In this document: piece after piece, positions 8,834 through 16,922 of the stretch | Numbering within the stretch: the first letter of the stretch is position 1 | How the letters are laid out: each line of letters begins with the position of its first letter | DNA from: Methanoplanus limicola DSM 2279 | Lineage (GTDB): Archaea; Halobacteriota; Methanomicrobia; Methanomicrobiales; Methanomicrobiaceae | Length of the DNA: 64,000 nt | Reading direction: 5' to 3' | NCBI RefSeq assembly: GCF_000243255.1 | Contig: NZ_CM001436.1 | Location: forward strand, 1,638,957 to 1,702,956 | Made by a program: the position numbers and the translations under genes | Notes under the pieces: model-generated | What the model saw: the letters and a program-made list of their open reading frames with translations, nothing else | Told to the model about the DNA's origin: nothing | Databases searched by the model: none

Positions 8834-9906
8834 ACGCCGGATATAATCCTCCGCGCCTGATTTCGTGGAATATTACTCTCAGATGTCCTCTGAAGTGCGC
8901 ACACTGCTATGTGGATGCCGGAAACATGGATCCTGACGATATACTCTCAACAAATGAGGCAAAGGCCGTCATTGATGGGATAAAAGAGACAGGAGACCCT
9001 GTTTTGATCCTGAGCGGGGGAGAACCTCTGCTCAGGGAGGATATATTTGATATTGTAGAGTACGGGAATGAATGCGGACTTACAATGGCTATTGGAACTT
9101 CAGGTTTTCTCCTTGATAAAAAAATAGCTGTTAAACTTAAAAATTGCGGTTTGAAAGCAGCTGCTATCAGTATTGATTCTGTGAATCCTGAGGTTCATGA
9201 TGAATTCCGGGGGGTTAGGGGAGCATGGGATAAGGCAGTGGCAGCAGTTGGGCATTGTCATGATGCCGGAATAAGGGTCAAAATTAATATGACTGTGATG
9301 CAGCCTGAGATTGAATATATTGAAGATGTGATAGATATGGGTACTTCAATGGATGTTTCTGACTATCATCTCTTCTTTCCGGTTCATACAGGAAGAGGAG
9401 GTAAAATGGGACTGCAGAACCCCGATGATTATGAATCCCTTATTCAAAAAGTTCTGTTCAGGTACAGAGATGGCGATATTTCTGTAAGACCAACCTGTGC
9501 CCCGCAGTTTCGCCGTATTGCTGATGAGTCCGGGCTTAAAGATAAAGGATGGGGACGTGGCTGTATTGCCGGAATATCATACTGCCGTATATTTGCAACC
9601 GGAGAAGTGACTCCGTGCCCTTACCTTCCTGTTAGTGCAGGCAGTCTTCGTGAAACTTCTTTTAAAGATATATGGGAACATTCAGTTCTGTTTAATTCCT
9701 TAAGGGATCAGAGTCAGCTTAAGGGGAAATGTGGACAGTGTGGCTATAAAACGGTCTGCGGTGGATGTCGTGCACGGGCGTATGCCAGAATGCAGAATCC
9801 GGGTGCAGGGTGGTGTGACGGTCTTAAAATGCCGGATTATGACGATACAGAAATACTTGGAGAAGATCCCTGGTGCCCGTACGAACCGGATGGGGTGATA
9901 CTATAG
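8830..9906 (+). CDS. ahbD: AhbD heme synthase (radical SAM Fe-coproporphyrin III decarboxylase)
   Basis: A 358-residue radical SAM enzyme with the cluster motif C-x3-C-x2-C at Cys19, 23 and 26 (RCPLKCAHCY). Its SPASM-type C-terminal cysteine region includes PTCAPQF, GRGCIAGISYC, TPCPYLP, GKCGQCGYKTVCGGC and DPWCPYE. The PTCAPQF and GCIAG...YCRI segments resemble AhbD/NirJ-type proteins. AhbD turns the two propionates of Fe-coproporphyrin III into vinyl groups, giving heme b. The start is TTG at 8830, overlapping the catalase stop by 4 bases, which implies translational coupling. The downstream ahbA, ahbB and ahbC genes make the assignment much firmer than sequence alone. Assigning D here and C to the last gene rests on motif resemblance and could be swapped. 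Confidence 0.85.
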   Translation: MNAGYNPPRLISWNITLRCPLKCAHCYVDAGNMDPDDILSTNEAKAVIDGIKETGDPVLILSGGEPLLREDIFDIVEYGNECGLTMAIGTSGFLLDKKIAVKLKNCGLKAAAISIDSVNPEVHDEFRGVRGAWDKAVAAVGHCHDAGIRVKINMTVMQPEIEYIEDVIDMGTSMDVSDYHLFFPVHTGRGGKMGLQNPDDYESLIQKVLFRYRDGDISVRPTCAPQFRRIADESGLKDKGWGRGCIAGISYCRIFATGEVTPCPYLPVSAGSLRETSFKDIWEHSVLFNSLRDQSQLKGKCGQCGYKTVCGGCRARAYARMQNPGAGWCDGLKMPDYDDTEILGEDPWCPYEPDGVIL

Positions 9907-10406
9907 ATTCTGATATTTGCATTGACAGGACTGATCTCATCCTTCTTGATGCCCTTCAGGATGATTTTCCTCTTGTTGCAAAGCCATGGGATCTGATTGC
10001 CACAAGAATCGGGATTTCAGTCGGTGAACTGCTCAGCAGGCTCCTGTCACTTCAGGAGTGCGGCATAATCAGGGGGATTATTCCGGCTCTTGAGTCACGG
10101 AAGTTTGGGCTTAAAGCCGGAACCCTTGTTGCGATTCATATGCCCGATAACCGGCATCATGAGATTACGGAGATTATAAACAGTTATTCAGAAGTATCTC
10201 ACAATTATCTACGTGAGCATTACTACTCTGTCTGGTTTACCATTTCTGCACCGACAGAAGAGAGAATTTCTGAGATATTATCTGATATTATGCAGAGAAC
10301 CGGCGTAATGGCTGAAGACATTATTAACCTCCCAACAATCTGTAAATATAAAATTGACGTTCGTTTCACCTGTTTTACCGGAGATGAAAATTTTGGACAG
10401 GATTGA
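9873..10406 (+). CDS. ahbA: Siroheme decarboxylase subunit AhbA (Lrp/AsnC-fold)
   Basis: A 177-residue protein with an AsnC/Lrp-like winged helix and RAM-type fold but no regulator role expected. DALQDDFPLVAKPWDLIATRIG followed by IIRGIIPALESRKFG matches the AhbA pattern (FPL, basic residue-Pro, then the RRIGAVF-like strand), and HNYLREHYYSVWFTI matches the active-site region. With AhbB it removes two acetate carboxyl groups from siroheme to give didecarboxysiroheme. The only usable start is GTG at 9873, inside the end of ahbD (34-nt overlap), preceded by GGAG about 10 nt upstream. No ATG occurs in frame before the conserved domain. Confidence 0.85.
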   Translation: MPVRTGWGDTIDSDICIDRTDLILLDALQDDFPLVAKPWDLIATRIGISVGELLSRLLSLQECGIIRGIIPALESRKFGLKAGTLVAIHMPDNRHHEITEIINSYSEVSHNYLREHYYSVWFTISAPTEERISEILSDIMQRTGVMAEDIINLPTICKYKIDVRFTCFTGDENFGQD

Positions 10407-10875
10407 TTACATGCTGATTAAGGAACTTGAGAGGGGTCTGCCTTCTGAGGAGGAACCTTTTAACGCAGTAGGGAGAAAAATTGGAATCAGTGGTGAAGAG
10501 GTAATTTTCCGTATTAAAAATCTTAAGGATGAGGGCGCTATAAGAAAAATCAGTGCCAGGATTAATCAGAGGAAAATTGGTATAATGGCGAATGCCCTGG
10601 TTGCCTGGAGTGTCCCACCGGACTGGGATGGTTATGATGAACTTGCTTCGCATGCAGGTGTTTCCCATTGTTATCTCCGGAAATCTGTCCCAGATAAATG
10701 GAATTATACGGTTTATACCGTTCACCACAGGTTCAGCAGGGAAGAAGTACATGAGGAGGTCAAAAAAATTGCAGAAAGTATACCTGTCAGGGATTATGTT
10801 GTAATGTTCAGTTCAGAGGAGCTCAAGCGTGTCCCGGCAGTCAGGATTGATGAAAACGGAGATGGTCTGAGATGA
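10384..10875 (+). CDS. ahbB: Siroheme decarboxylase subunit AhbB (Lrp/AsnC-fold)
   Basis: A 163-residue paralogue of AhbA and its heterodimer partner. ELERGLPSEEEPFNAVGRKIG and AIRKISARINQRKIGIMANALVAW follow the AhbB pattern (GLP, PF, then G-x-x-AN-x-hydrophobic-x-x-W), and CYLRKSVPDKWNYTVYTVHH is the counterpart of the substrate-binding segment. I take the ATG at 10384 as start, which overlaps ahbA by 23 nt. A TTG at 10354 would add ten residues with no homology value. The stop overlaps the ahbC start as ATGA. The decarboxylation product is the substrate of AhbC. Confidence 0.85.
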   Translation: MKILDRIDYMLIKELERGLPSEEEPFNAVGRKIGISGEEVIFRIKNLKDEGAIRKISARINQRKIGIMANALVAWSVPPDWDGYDELASHAGVSHCYLRKSVPDKWNYTVYTVHHRFSREEVHEEVKKIAESIPVRDYVVMFSSEELKRVPAVRIDENGDGLR

Positions 10876-12086
10876 ACAGAATAACGCAGTGTCTGCATGG
10901 AAGGGGAACTGTCAGTGAGATGTCCCGCCACCTTCATGGTTCCAGAAATCAGTCATCAGGGAGAAATATTGCATTTTCAGGGACTGATAAGCCAGTAATA
11001 TTCTGGAATGTCACAAACAGATGTAATCTGTTCTGTAAACACTGCTACAGCAGTTCAGGGTCAGATTCAGGGAATGAAGATTTGTCAAATTCACAGGCTC
11101 TTTCTTTAATTGATGATCTCTCGGGTATGGGTATTCCGCTGATTATATTTACCGGCGGTGAACCTCTGCTCCGTGAGGATATATTTGAACTGGCAGGTTA
11201 TGCTCGCAGTAAGGGAATTGCTACTGCATTAAGCTCTAACGGAACTCTGATTACTGCTAAATCTGCATTTGATATAAAAAACAGCGGTATTGACTATGTT
11301 GGTATTTCCCTTGACGGAGCCAGTGCCGAAACCCATAACCGGTTTCGTGGTTCTTCTGATGCTTTTGAACTCACAACTACTGCATTTAAACATTGCCGGA
11401 ATGCCGGTTTAAGAAGCGGAGTTCGTGTAACTATTAACAAAGAAAATTATGGCGAACTTGAGGATTTGATTGATCTTGCTGTAAATCTTGGTGCATCAAG
11501 GTTCTGCCTGTACTGGCTTGTTCCAAGTGGCAGAGGAGCTGAAGCCTACAATAATTTTCAGCTTGAGGAAAACGAAGTTAATGGTGTGTTAAGTCTTCTG
11601 TACAGAAAAGCAAAAGAGATCAGTCCTGCTGTTATGGAGTTTTTAACCGTTGATGCGCCGCAGGATGCAATTCATCTTCTGGCTTCTATGAACCGTGACG
11701 GTTCAGAGGATCTTGCTGCTGCAAAACATCTTGTTGCATCATTGAATGGCGGGTGCAGTGCCGGAACCAGGGTGGCAAATATCAGTCACAGGGGGTATGT
11801 TTATCCATGTCAGTTTGCACAGTCTGATGAATTTTGTATAGGTGACATAAATGAAATACCTTTCAGCAGTCTCTGGGGTGACGGTAATAATCCTGTAATA
11901 GCACTTTTCCGAAAGAAAACACTCTTGCTTGAAGGGAAATGTAAAAACTGTCAGCATAAAATGCTATGTGGTGGCGGATGCAGAGTCCGCGCTAATTACA
12001 TGAATAATGACTTTTATTCAGAAGATCCTTTCTGTTTCATCAGGGAAGAACTGAATATTAATGACTTATTTTCAGATCGGAAATAG
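10872..12086 (+). CDS. ahbC: AhbC Fe-coproporphyrin III synthase (radical SAM)
   Basis: A 404-residue radical SAM/SPASM enzyme with C-x3-C-x2-C at Cys51, 55 and 58 (CNLFCKHCY). GGEPLL follows, and the C-terminal cysteines lie in GGCSAGTRVANIS, YPCQF, GKCKNCQHKMLCGGGC and EDPFC. AhbC removes the two acetate side chains of 12,18-didecarboxysiroheme to give Fe-coproporphyrin III, which AhbD finishes to heme. An N-terminal extension of about 45 residues precedes the radical SAM core. It is the last gene of the kat-ahbD-A-B-C operon, starting inside the ahbB stop. Other radical SAM/SPASM families share this architecture, so the role is assigned mainly from operon context. Confidence 0.85.
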   Translation: MNRITQCLHGRGTVSEMSRHLHGSRNQSSGRNIAFSGTDKPVIFWNVTNRCNLFCKHCYSSSGSDSGNEDLSNSQALSLIDDLSGMGIPLIIFTGGEPLLREDIFELAGYARSKGIATALSSNGTLITAKSAFDIKNSGIDYVGISLDGASAETHNRFRGSSDAFELTTTAFKHCRNAGLRSGVRVTINKENYGELEDLIDLAVNLGASRFCLYWLVPSGRGAEAYNNFQLEENEVNGVLSLLYRKAKEISPAVMEFLTVDAPQDAIHLLASMNRDGSEDLAAAKHLVASLNGGCSAGTRVANISHRGYVYPCQFAQSDEFCIGDINEIPFSSLWGDGNNPVIALFRKKTLLLEGKCKNCQHKMLCGGGCRVRANYMNNDFYSEDPFCFIREELNINDLFSDRK

Positions 12087-12119
12087 TATTCAGGTGTTAA
12101 ATTAAATTTGAGATAAATA

Positions 12120-13214
12120 TCATATATATTCTTTAAGGCTGTCTGCCCACTCCCCGATAAGCCGCCAGTCTCTGTAGTCTCCGGGAATTTTACCCTCTCT
12201 GAATAGTGAGCTGATCTTTTCTTTTACAGGTATATTTTTTGCATCCAGTTTTCCACCAAAGTAACCGGTTGTTACAAGATCAACATGCCGGGCTAATTTT
12301 TCTGCAAGCTTTTCAGCTTTTTGTATTCCGGCAGGACTTTTATTTCTGAGTGAGTATCCGGTTATGAAAAGTGCAGTATTTTTTTTGTTTAGATAATTTC
12401 TGTGAAGTTTTACGAATTCTTCAGTTTCAGGCATTAATTTACCCTCATAAATAGGAGTTCCGATAATAATGAGTGAATACTGCCTTATATCTTCTGCATC
12501 CTGAATTTTTTTGACATCTGCCTTATATCCGGCATCGAAGAAACTATTTCTTATAGTCCAGGCTATATCTGCGGTTGAGCCGTGTTTTGTAACGTAAGTT
12601 ATCAGGATTGCCGGCTTATTTTCTTTTTTATCAATATTTTTATCCTTTATACTTGTGTTTTTTTTAGCCGGTTCTTTCTTGTTTTCAGTTAATAATCTCT
12701 TAGCCTTGCTTTCTGTAACAGATTTTGATTCTTTTAACTTGTTTTCTTTTAATTTGTGGTCATTATTACTGCTGATCTGTCTCCTGCGGATTGCAATAGC
12801 TCTGAATTTATCTCCTTTTGGGGTTTTTGCCCATCCATATGATGCAATGCCTGAGAGAACTACGAGGTCAGATATGTACAGAAGTGTTTTTTTATTTTTA
12901 CCGCTTTTGGTTTCATCTTCTTCTTTATCTGTTGCAATTTCTTCAATATATGCTGGGATTTCTTCATTCTCTATTGTATCTAGTGCTACAACCGGATTTG
13001 TGAGCAGGAGTTCTATCACCTGTTTCGCATTGGTTATTGATAGAACAAATTCTTCTCCATCTTCTGTTTTTAATATTATACTGCCTGTTTCTCTGCACAA
13101 TTCTGTTATTCCAAATAATTTTTCATCACCTGTTCCAAACAGCGACCTTGGCGAAGATAACGGTTTGCCTGTATTTGACTCTATGAAATCAAGCAAAATG
13201 TCTGTTTTTATCAT
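12120..13214 (-). CDS. Flavodoxin-domain protein with unknown N-terminal domain
   Basis: 364 residues in three parts. Residues 1-150 are a domain I do not recognise, with short beta-rich segments. Residues 150-200 are a very Lys/Glu/Asn-rich, probably disordered linker. Residues 202-364 form a flavodoxin/HemG-like domain: ITYVTKHGSTADIAWTI is the FMN-phosphate loop and IIIGTPIYEGKLMPE the second flavin loop. It is probably a cytoplasmic electron carrier or quinone-linked oxidoreductase. HemG-type protoporphyrinogen oxidases share this fold, but the Ahb heme route does not need that enzyme. The gene faces the ahb operon tail to tail, with only 33 bases between the stops. A second flavodoxin-like gene lies at 14176. 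Confidence 0.7.
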   Translation of the reverse strand: MIKTDILLDFIESNTGKPLSSPRSLFGTGDEKLFGITELCRETGSIILKTEDGEEFVLSITNAKQVIELLLTNPVVALDTIENEEIPAYIEEIATDKEEDETKSGKNKKTLLYISDLVVLSGIASYGWAKTPKGDKFRAIAIRRRQISSNNDHKLKENKLKESKSVTESKAKRLLTENKKEPAKKNTSIKDKNIDKKENKPAILITYVTKHGSTADIAWTIRNSFFDAGYKADVKKIQDAEDIRQYSLIIIGTPIYEGKLMPETEEFVKLHRNYLNKKNTALFITGYSLRNKSPAGIQKAEKLAEKLARHVDLVTTGYFGGKLDAKNIPVKEKISSLFREGKIPGDYRDWRLIGEWADSLKEYI

Positions 13215-13391
13215 TTTAAAGAATTCTCCGGTTTATTCTTCACTATAATTATAAAATTTATCTTTAACATTTCGGTTTTTTATCCCCTGTTCTGTGCAAT
13301 ATAGTTATTGAATTATATGAATCTTTCCTGCTGTAAATATTGCCCGAATTGTCCCTGGCACAATTCGGCGGAATAAATAATATATAGAGTT

Positions 13392-14135
13392 TTAATTCCG
13401 GACAAATATTTCTGCATCTCTGTCAAAAGGATTTGTCCTTATAGCAAGTGAGAAAAGATACGGGAAATTGTCTTTCAGATGTTTTAGGTATGACAGCCAT
13501 TCTGTAACAAGCAGAGGATATACCCGGTTTATGTCCCCTTCAAGATGTCTAATGTCAGTTTCCGGACAGAGGGAGATATCTGTCCTTTTATGAAGTTCTT
13601 CTGCCAGGTGAAATGTGGCCTGCAGGAGATCAGTAAATGACTCATGTTCAAGGAGAACCGGGTTTTCAAGCATTTTTATCAGAAAATCTTCTTTTTCTTT
13701 CATGAAATTTTTAAGATAACAGATGTCAACTCCTGATTCACTTATTTTAAATGAATATCTCTTTATCCTCTCTGTTACCTCTCTGAATTTACTGTCTGTC
13801 CATTCTCCTGATATTTTAAGTTCTTTCCCGGCATCTTCGATATTAGGGTTATCCTTTGAGAAAATCTCAAGCAGTTCAGTCCCAATGACGCTGAAGAATG
13901 TTCCAATGACCATATTCATCTTATCGAGTCTCTTTTTTTTCTCACGGCTCTCAAGCATCCTGTGAATTACAAGTGTAACTATTAATACTTCTATTGGCAG
14001 GAATGCAAGTTCATGCAGTGCAAAAATTTCAATATGGTGAAGATCATGAAATATCAGGAAATGCAGGAAGTAAAGAAGGAAAGAGACAAATATCAGCATA
14101 CCTGCAAGCGATATGAACCATTTTTTGTCTTCCAT
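13392..14135 (-). CDS. Membrane protein of unknown function, two N-terminal transmembrane helices
   Basis: A 247-residue protein that I do not recognise. The first 65 residues hold two hydrophobic helices (about 7-30 and 42-60) separated by a His-rich turn (FHDLHHIEIFALHE), followed by a strongly basic segment (REKKKRLDK). The rest is predicted to be a cytoplasmic, helical, charged domain without recognisable motif. The His-rich loop could bind metal or heme, but this is only suggestive. It lies between two flavodoxin-like genes on the same strand (178 nt after this gene, 40 nt before it), so it may belong to a redox unit with them. Confidence 0.65.
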   Translation of the reverse strand: MEDKKWFISLAGMLIFVSFLLYFLHFLIFHDLHHIEIFALHELAFLPIEVLIVTLVIHRMLESREKKKRLDKMNMVIGTFFSVIGTELLEIFSKDNPNIEDAGKELKISGEWTDSKFREVTERIKRYSFKISESGVDICYLKNFMKEKEDFLIKMLENPVLLEHESFTDLLQATFHLAEELHKRTDISLCPETDIRHLEGDINRVYPLLVTEWLSYLKHLKDNFPYLFSLAIRTNPFDRDAEIFVRN

Positions 14136-14175
14136 TTATTATACACCCAAAATATATTGAATTATCATCTCTGAA

Positions 14176-14694
14176 TTATTCATCTACAAAATATTTATCT
14201 GCGATATCTTTTGTCCATATTATGACAGATACAGTATCTGTGAAATCTCCTTCGCCAACTCCTGCAAGGCGGACAATCTGGCTGTCAGATTCATTTAGAT
14301 CTGAAACTGTCAGTTTTCCGGGGAAAAATCCCTTTTCATCTATCTTTATGTATTCTGAGAATTCATATATTGCAAATTCAGCTTTTTTCAGAATATGCTC
14401 TGTCTTATCTTTGATTGTAATTCCGCATGTAAAAATAAAAACCGGTTTTTTATTCAGGATGTCTCTTCGGAACTGCATGAATTCCTTTGCTTCCGGAAGC
14501 CATTTTCCAAGGTGAAGCGGACTTCCGACAAAAAAGGCATCATAATCAGAGAGGTTTTCAGGGTTGATTGAATTGATATCCATACAGTCCGTTTCAATGC
14601 CCATTTCTCTGATTGTTTTTGAGACTGCTTCGGCTATATCTTTGGTTGAACCGTATCGTGTAGCATATGCCACGAGCACTTTTCCGGGTATCAT
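14176..14694 (-). CDS. Flavodoxin-like (HemG-type fold) protein
   Basis: 172 residues. The FMN-phosphate loop is VLVAYATRYGSTKDIAE at residues 6-22, and the second loop AFFVGSPLHLGKWLPEAKEF is near 54-73. Both are characteristic of the Flavodoxin_5/HemG group. The size matches menaquinone-dependent protoporphyrinogen oxidase HemG, but many archaea lacking that pathway carry such proteins and their role is unknown. Electron transfer to a quinone-free acceptor is a reasonable guess. It is upstream of the two-helix membrane protein on the same strand. It shares the flavodoxin fold with the C-terminal part of the 12120-13214 protein, including the KHGST/RYGST loop. Confidence 0.75.
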   Translation of the reverse strand: MIPGKVLVAYATRYGSTKDIAEAVSKTIREMGIETDCMDINSINPENLSDYDAFFVGSPLHLGKWLPEAKEFMQFRRDILNKKPVFIFTCGITIKDKTEHILKKAEFAIYEFSEYIKIDEKGFFPGKLTVSDLNESDSQIVRLAGVGEGDFTDTVSVIIWTKDIADKYFVDE

Positions 14695-14945
14695 ATATCC
14701 CGGTATTTATGCAGTTTAAACTGTTTATAGTCTGCTATCGTCAGATTGATCTCTTCATGAAATGTCTGTATCGATTATCATAATGTTTCATCTTTTATCT
14801 TTGTACAGGCTGAATTACCAGTACAGGGATGACTATTATAAACTAAGGTTGTTCCCGCAGATTTGTAAAGGGATTCGCCTGCTTATTGTTCCTGAATTAT
14901 TTCAGGCGAAGGTTATTTGGTATTTAAGATCCAATTCAGAATTAC

Positions 14946-15674
14946 ATGAATTATTCCGGTTTGAATAAAAATTCTGTTTTTAGAGTTGCCTCTGTCATAT
15001 TTATTATTATATGTCTGATATTTATTTCTCCTTCGTCAGCAGAAGATTTCTATGCCGGAGATGTCATCAGTCTTGGGGGCAGTTCACCTTCAGATTATGT
15101 ATATCTCTTTGTTGCAGGGCCAAATCTTCCATCCGGCGGTGCAAACCCTGAAGACATTCAGTCTGCGGTTGTTACTGATGATCCCGGCAGTTTTGTAAGG
15201 GTTACAGTAAACAGTGGCAGGTGGAATTATAAATGGGATACTTCCACGGCTTCAGGCACGCCTGATCCGGGATTATACAGGGTTTATGCTGCAAGCAGAC
15301 CTGTAGGTCTGAATGATATTTCATCCGCCGACTATTCCATGACGGTTGTAAAGATTGTACGGCCATATGTGACTGCCGGAGCAGAAGGCGGAATGATTAC
15401 GGCTAAAACGGGGGTGGTTGCAGGAACCGGGGGTGAAAAAACTGAAGATGCTATCTCTGTGATGAAAACTGAATCTGAATCTGAATCCGGTGCCGTTTCT
15501 GTCAGCAGTATGGAAAATATCAGTGATGCGGATGCAGTGGTTACTGGAACCGAAGAAAGCGCCGGAGATGTACAGCCTTCATCTTCTGAAAAATCTGCTC
15601 TTCCGGCAGGTGTTCCTGTACTTGCAATTGGAATTTTATTTCTGGTATTTTTTGTCCTGCGCAAAAAGGACTGA
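14946..15674 (+). CDS. Secreted DUF3821-type surface protein with C-terminal membrane anchor
   Basis: A 242-residue exported protein. It has a hydrophobic signal segment (residues about 11-31, ending SPSSA-ED) and an ectodomain at about 33-145. The ectodomain motifs YLFVAGPNLPSGGA, FVRVTVNSGRWNYKWDT and GLYRVYAASRP fit the DUF3821 repeat found in Methanomicrobiales surface proteins. A Ser/Glu-rich stalk and a C-terminal helix (about 218-238) followed by RKKD complete it. The function is unknown; it is likely a cell-surface or S-layer-associated protein. The ATG at 14946 precedes a plausible signal peptide, but a TTG five codons later would also work. An overlapping short reading frame from 14762 is not considered a gene. 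Confidence 0.75.
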   Translation: MNYSGLNKNSVFRVASVIFIIICLIFISPSSAEDFYAGDVISLGGSSPSDYVYLFVAGPNLPSGGANPEDIQSAVVTDDPGSFVRVTVNSGRWNYKWDTSTASGTPDPGLYRVYAASRPVGLNDISSADYSMTVVKIVRPYVTAGAEGGMITAKTGVVAGTGGEKTEDAISVMKTESESESGAVSVSSMENISDADAVVTGTEESAGDVQPSSSEKSALPAGVPVLAIGILFLVFFVLRKKD

Positions 15675-15750
15675 CTTTACTACATTTTATGGATTATCCA
15701 ACTATCTGCCACAGTTATCCGAATGATTGCATTTTTGCTGATTCAAAATG

Positions 15751-15772
15751 AGAATTATTAATTAATTATTCT
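15751..15772. repeat. AT-rich near-palindrome upstream of the Gate-domain gene
   Basis: AGAATTATTAA is followed directly by TTAATTATTCT. The two 11-base arms match as inverted repeats at all but one position. It ends 25 bases before the ATG at 15798, a place where an operator or promoter element could sit. AT-rich palindromes arise by chance easily, so this is weak. Confidence 0.4.
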
Positions 15773-15797
15773 GACTATAGGGTACATTTAATAAAAT

Positions 15798-16763
15798 ATG
15801 TCTTACTACGTCTCCTTTTTTATTATTCTGGAATATTTAATCAAAGCTGTCGTTCTTATTAGTATTGGAATAATATTTGTGAATATACTGAATGAAACCG
15901 GTCTGATTAGGAAATTTGAGATAATAAGCAGACCTTTAAGCAGGATATCGGGTCTTTCATATGCATCTTCATTATCAATAGTGTCAATGGCCATTAATTC
16001 CACAGCCGGAAAATCAATTCTTGCCGAATATTATCGCGAAGGTAAAATCAGTCAGAAGGAGATTGTTCCGTCTTTGTTAATCGGAACATTTCCAACAGTG
16101 CTTGGTGAATCTCTTTTAAGGGTTCAGTTTCCAACCGCAATAGTTCTTCTTGGCCCTGTTACCGGAATAATATATACTTTGTTGAATCTGTTTTCATCCT
16201 TTATTCAGGCTGCCGGGGCAGTGATATACAGCCATATGTTTGTTGAAAAAAATACTGAGCCTGTAGGTTCAAAATCCATCGTTCGTGATGCAGATTCCGG
16301 TTTGAAAAAAATAAACCGCGTGACTTTAAAAGCAGGGGTTCAGAAATCTCTACCGAGGCTTAAAAAGATAATTCCTATAACTGCGGGTGCAATAATGATA
16401 TTTTATCTTTTATCCCTTGCCGGATTTATGGATATGATAGCTTCCATCTTTGGTCCTGTATTAAATCTTATCGGACTTCCCGGTGAGAGTACAGCGGCTC
16501 TTGTTGCTCAGTTTATGCATTTTTCTGCCGGATATGCAATTGTTGGTACCCTGATGGAAACCGGGGTTCTGAATATGGAACAGGCATTGGTTACTCTCGT
16601 TATGGGTAGTATGGTGGTAATTACAATAATATATCTTAAATATTCTTTCCCACTGTACCTTTCACTTTTTGGCAAAGATGGATTTATTATTACATGTAAG
16701 ACATATGCTGTAAGCATGTTGGCAAAAATAATAACTATTGTTCTGGTTTTTGTCCTCTTTTAA
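15798..16763 (+). CDS. Nucleoside-recognition (Gate) domain membrane protein
   Basis: A 321-residue integral membrane protein with roughly eight hydrophobic helices in two homologous-looking halves, each resembling the nucleoside recognition (Gate) domain of spore maturation proteins SpmA/SpmB and nucleoside transporters. Examples are the SMAINSTAGKSILAEYYREGKIS segment in the first half and the AALVAQFMHFSAGYAIVGTL segment in the second. A basic cytoplasmic loop lies near residues 155-195. The transported substrate is unknown. It appears to be transcribed alone: the upstream gene ends 123 nt before it and a perfect palindrome lies 60 nt after it. Confidence 0.75.
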   Translation: MSYYVSFFIILEYLIKAVVLISIGIIFVNILNETGLIRKFEIISRPLSRISGLSYASSLSIVSMAINSTAGKSILAEYYREGKISQKEIVPSLLIGTFPTVLGESLLRVQFPTAIVLLGPVTGIIYTLLNLFSSFIQAAGAVIYSHMFVEKNTEPVGSKSIVRDADSGLKKINRVTLKAGVQKSLPRLKKIIPITAGAIMIFYLLSLAGFMDMIASIFGPVLNLIGLPGESTAALVAQFMHFSAGYAIVGTLMETGVLNMEQALVTLVMGSMVVITIIYLKYSFPLYLSLFGKDGFIITCKTYAVSMLAKIITIVLVFVLF

Positions 16764-16823
16764 GATCAGTTTATGTACGATTATTTATATTTGTATATCT
16801 ATGGGCGGATATGATTTACTCCT

Positions 16824-16845
16824 ATGAAACAGTTCACTGTTTCAT
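16824..16845. promoter_or_regulatory. Perfect 22-base palindrome upstream of the DUF3344/cohesin gene
   Basis: ATGAAACAGT at 16824-16833, then TC, then ACTGTTTCAT at 16836-16845: a perfect 10-base inverted repeat with a 2-base centre. It lies 77 bases before the ATG of the 1291-residue surface protein and upstream of AT-rich TATA-like sequence near 16870-16882. A 2-base spacer suits a protein-binding operator better than an RNA hairpin loop, although a T-run (ACTTTTTTGA) follows, so a terminator for the upstream gene is the alternative. Confidence 0.6.
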
Positions 16846-16922
16846 GAATGACTTTTTTGAGATTATTTAAAAAATTATATTTGGTATTAATAACTACATG
16901 ATTGTATTCATGATGTGTTAAA

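Noticed and set aside
12120-14694. Naming the flavodoxin-like genes hemG
   Set aside because: The heme pathway encoded here is the Ahb route, which has no protoporphyrinogen oxidation, so the name would assert an unsupported function.
14762-14968. 68-codon reading frame on the plus strand before the DUF3821 gene
   Set aside because: It has no recognisable motif, no clear ribosome binding site, and its end overlaps the following signal-peptide gene. It looks like chance.
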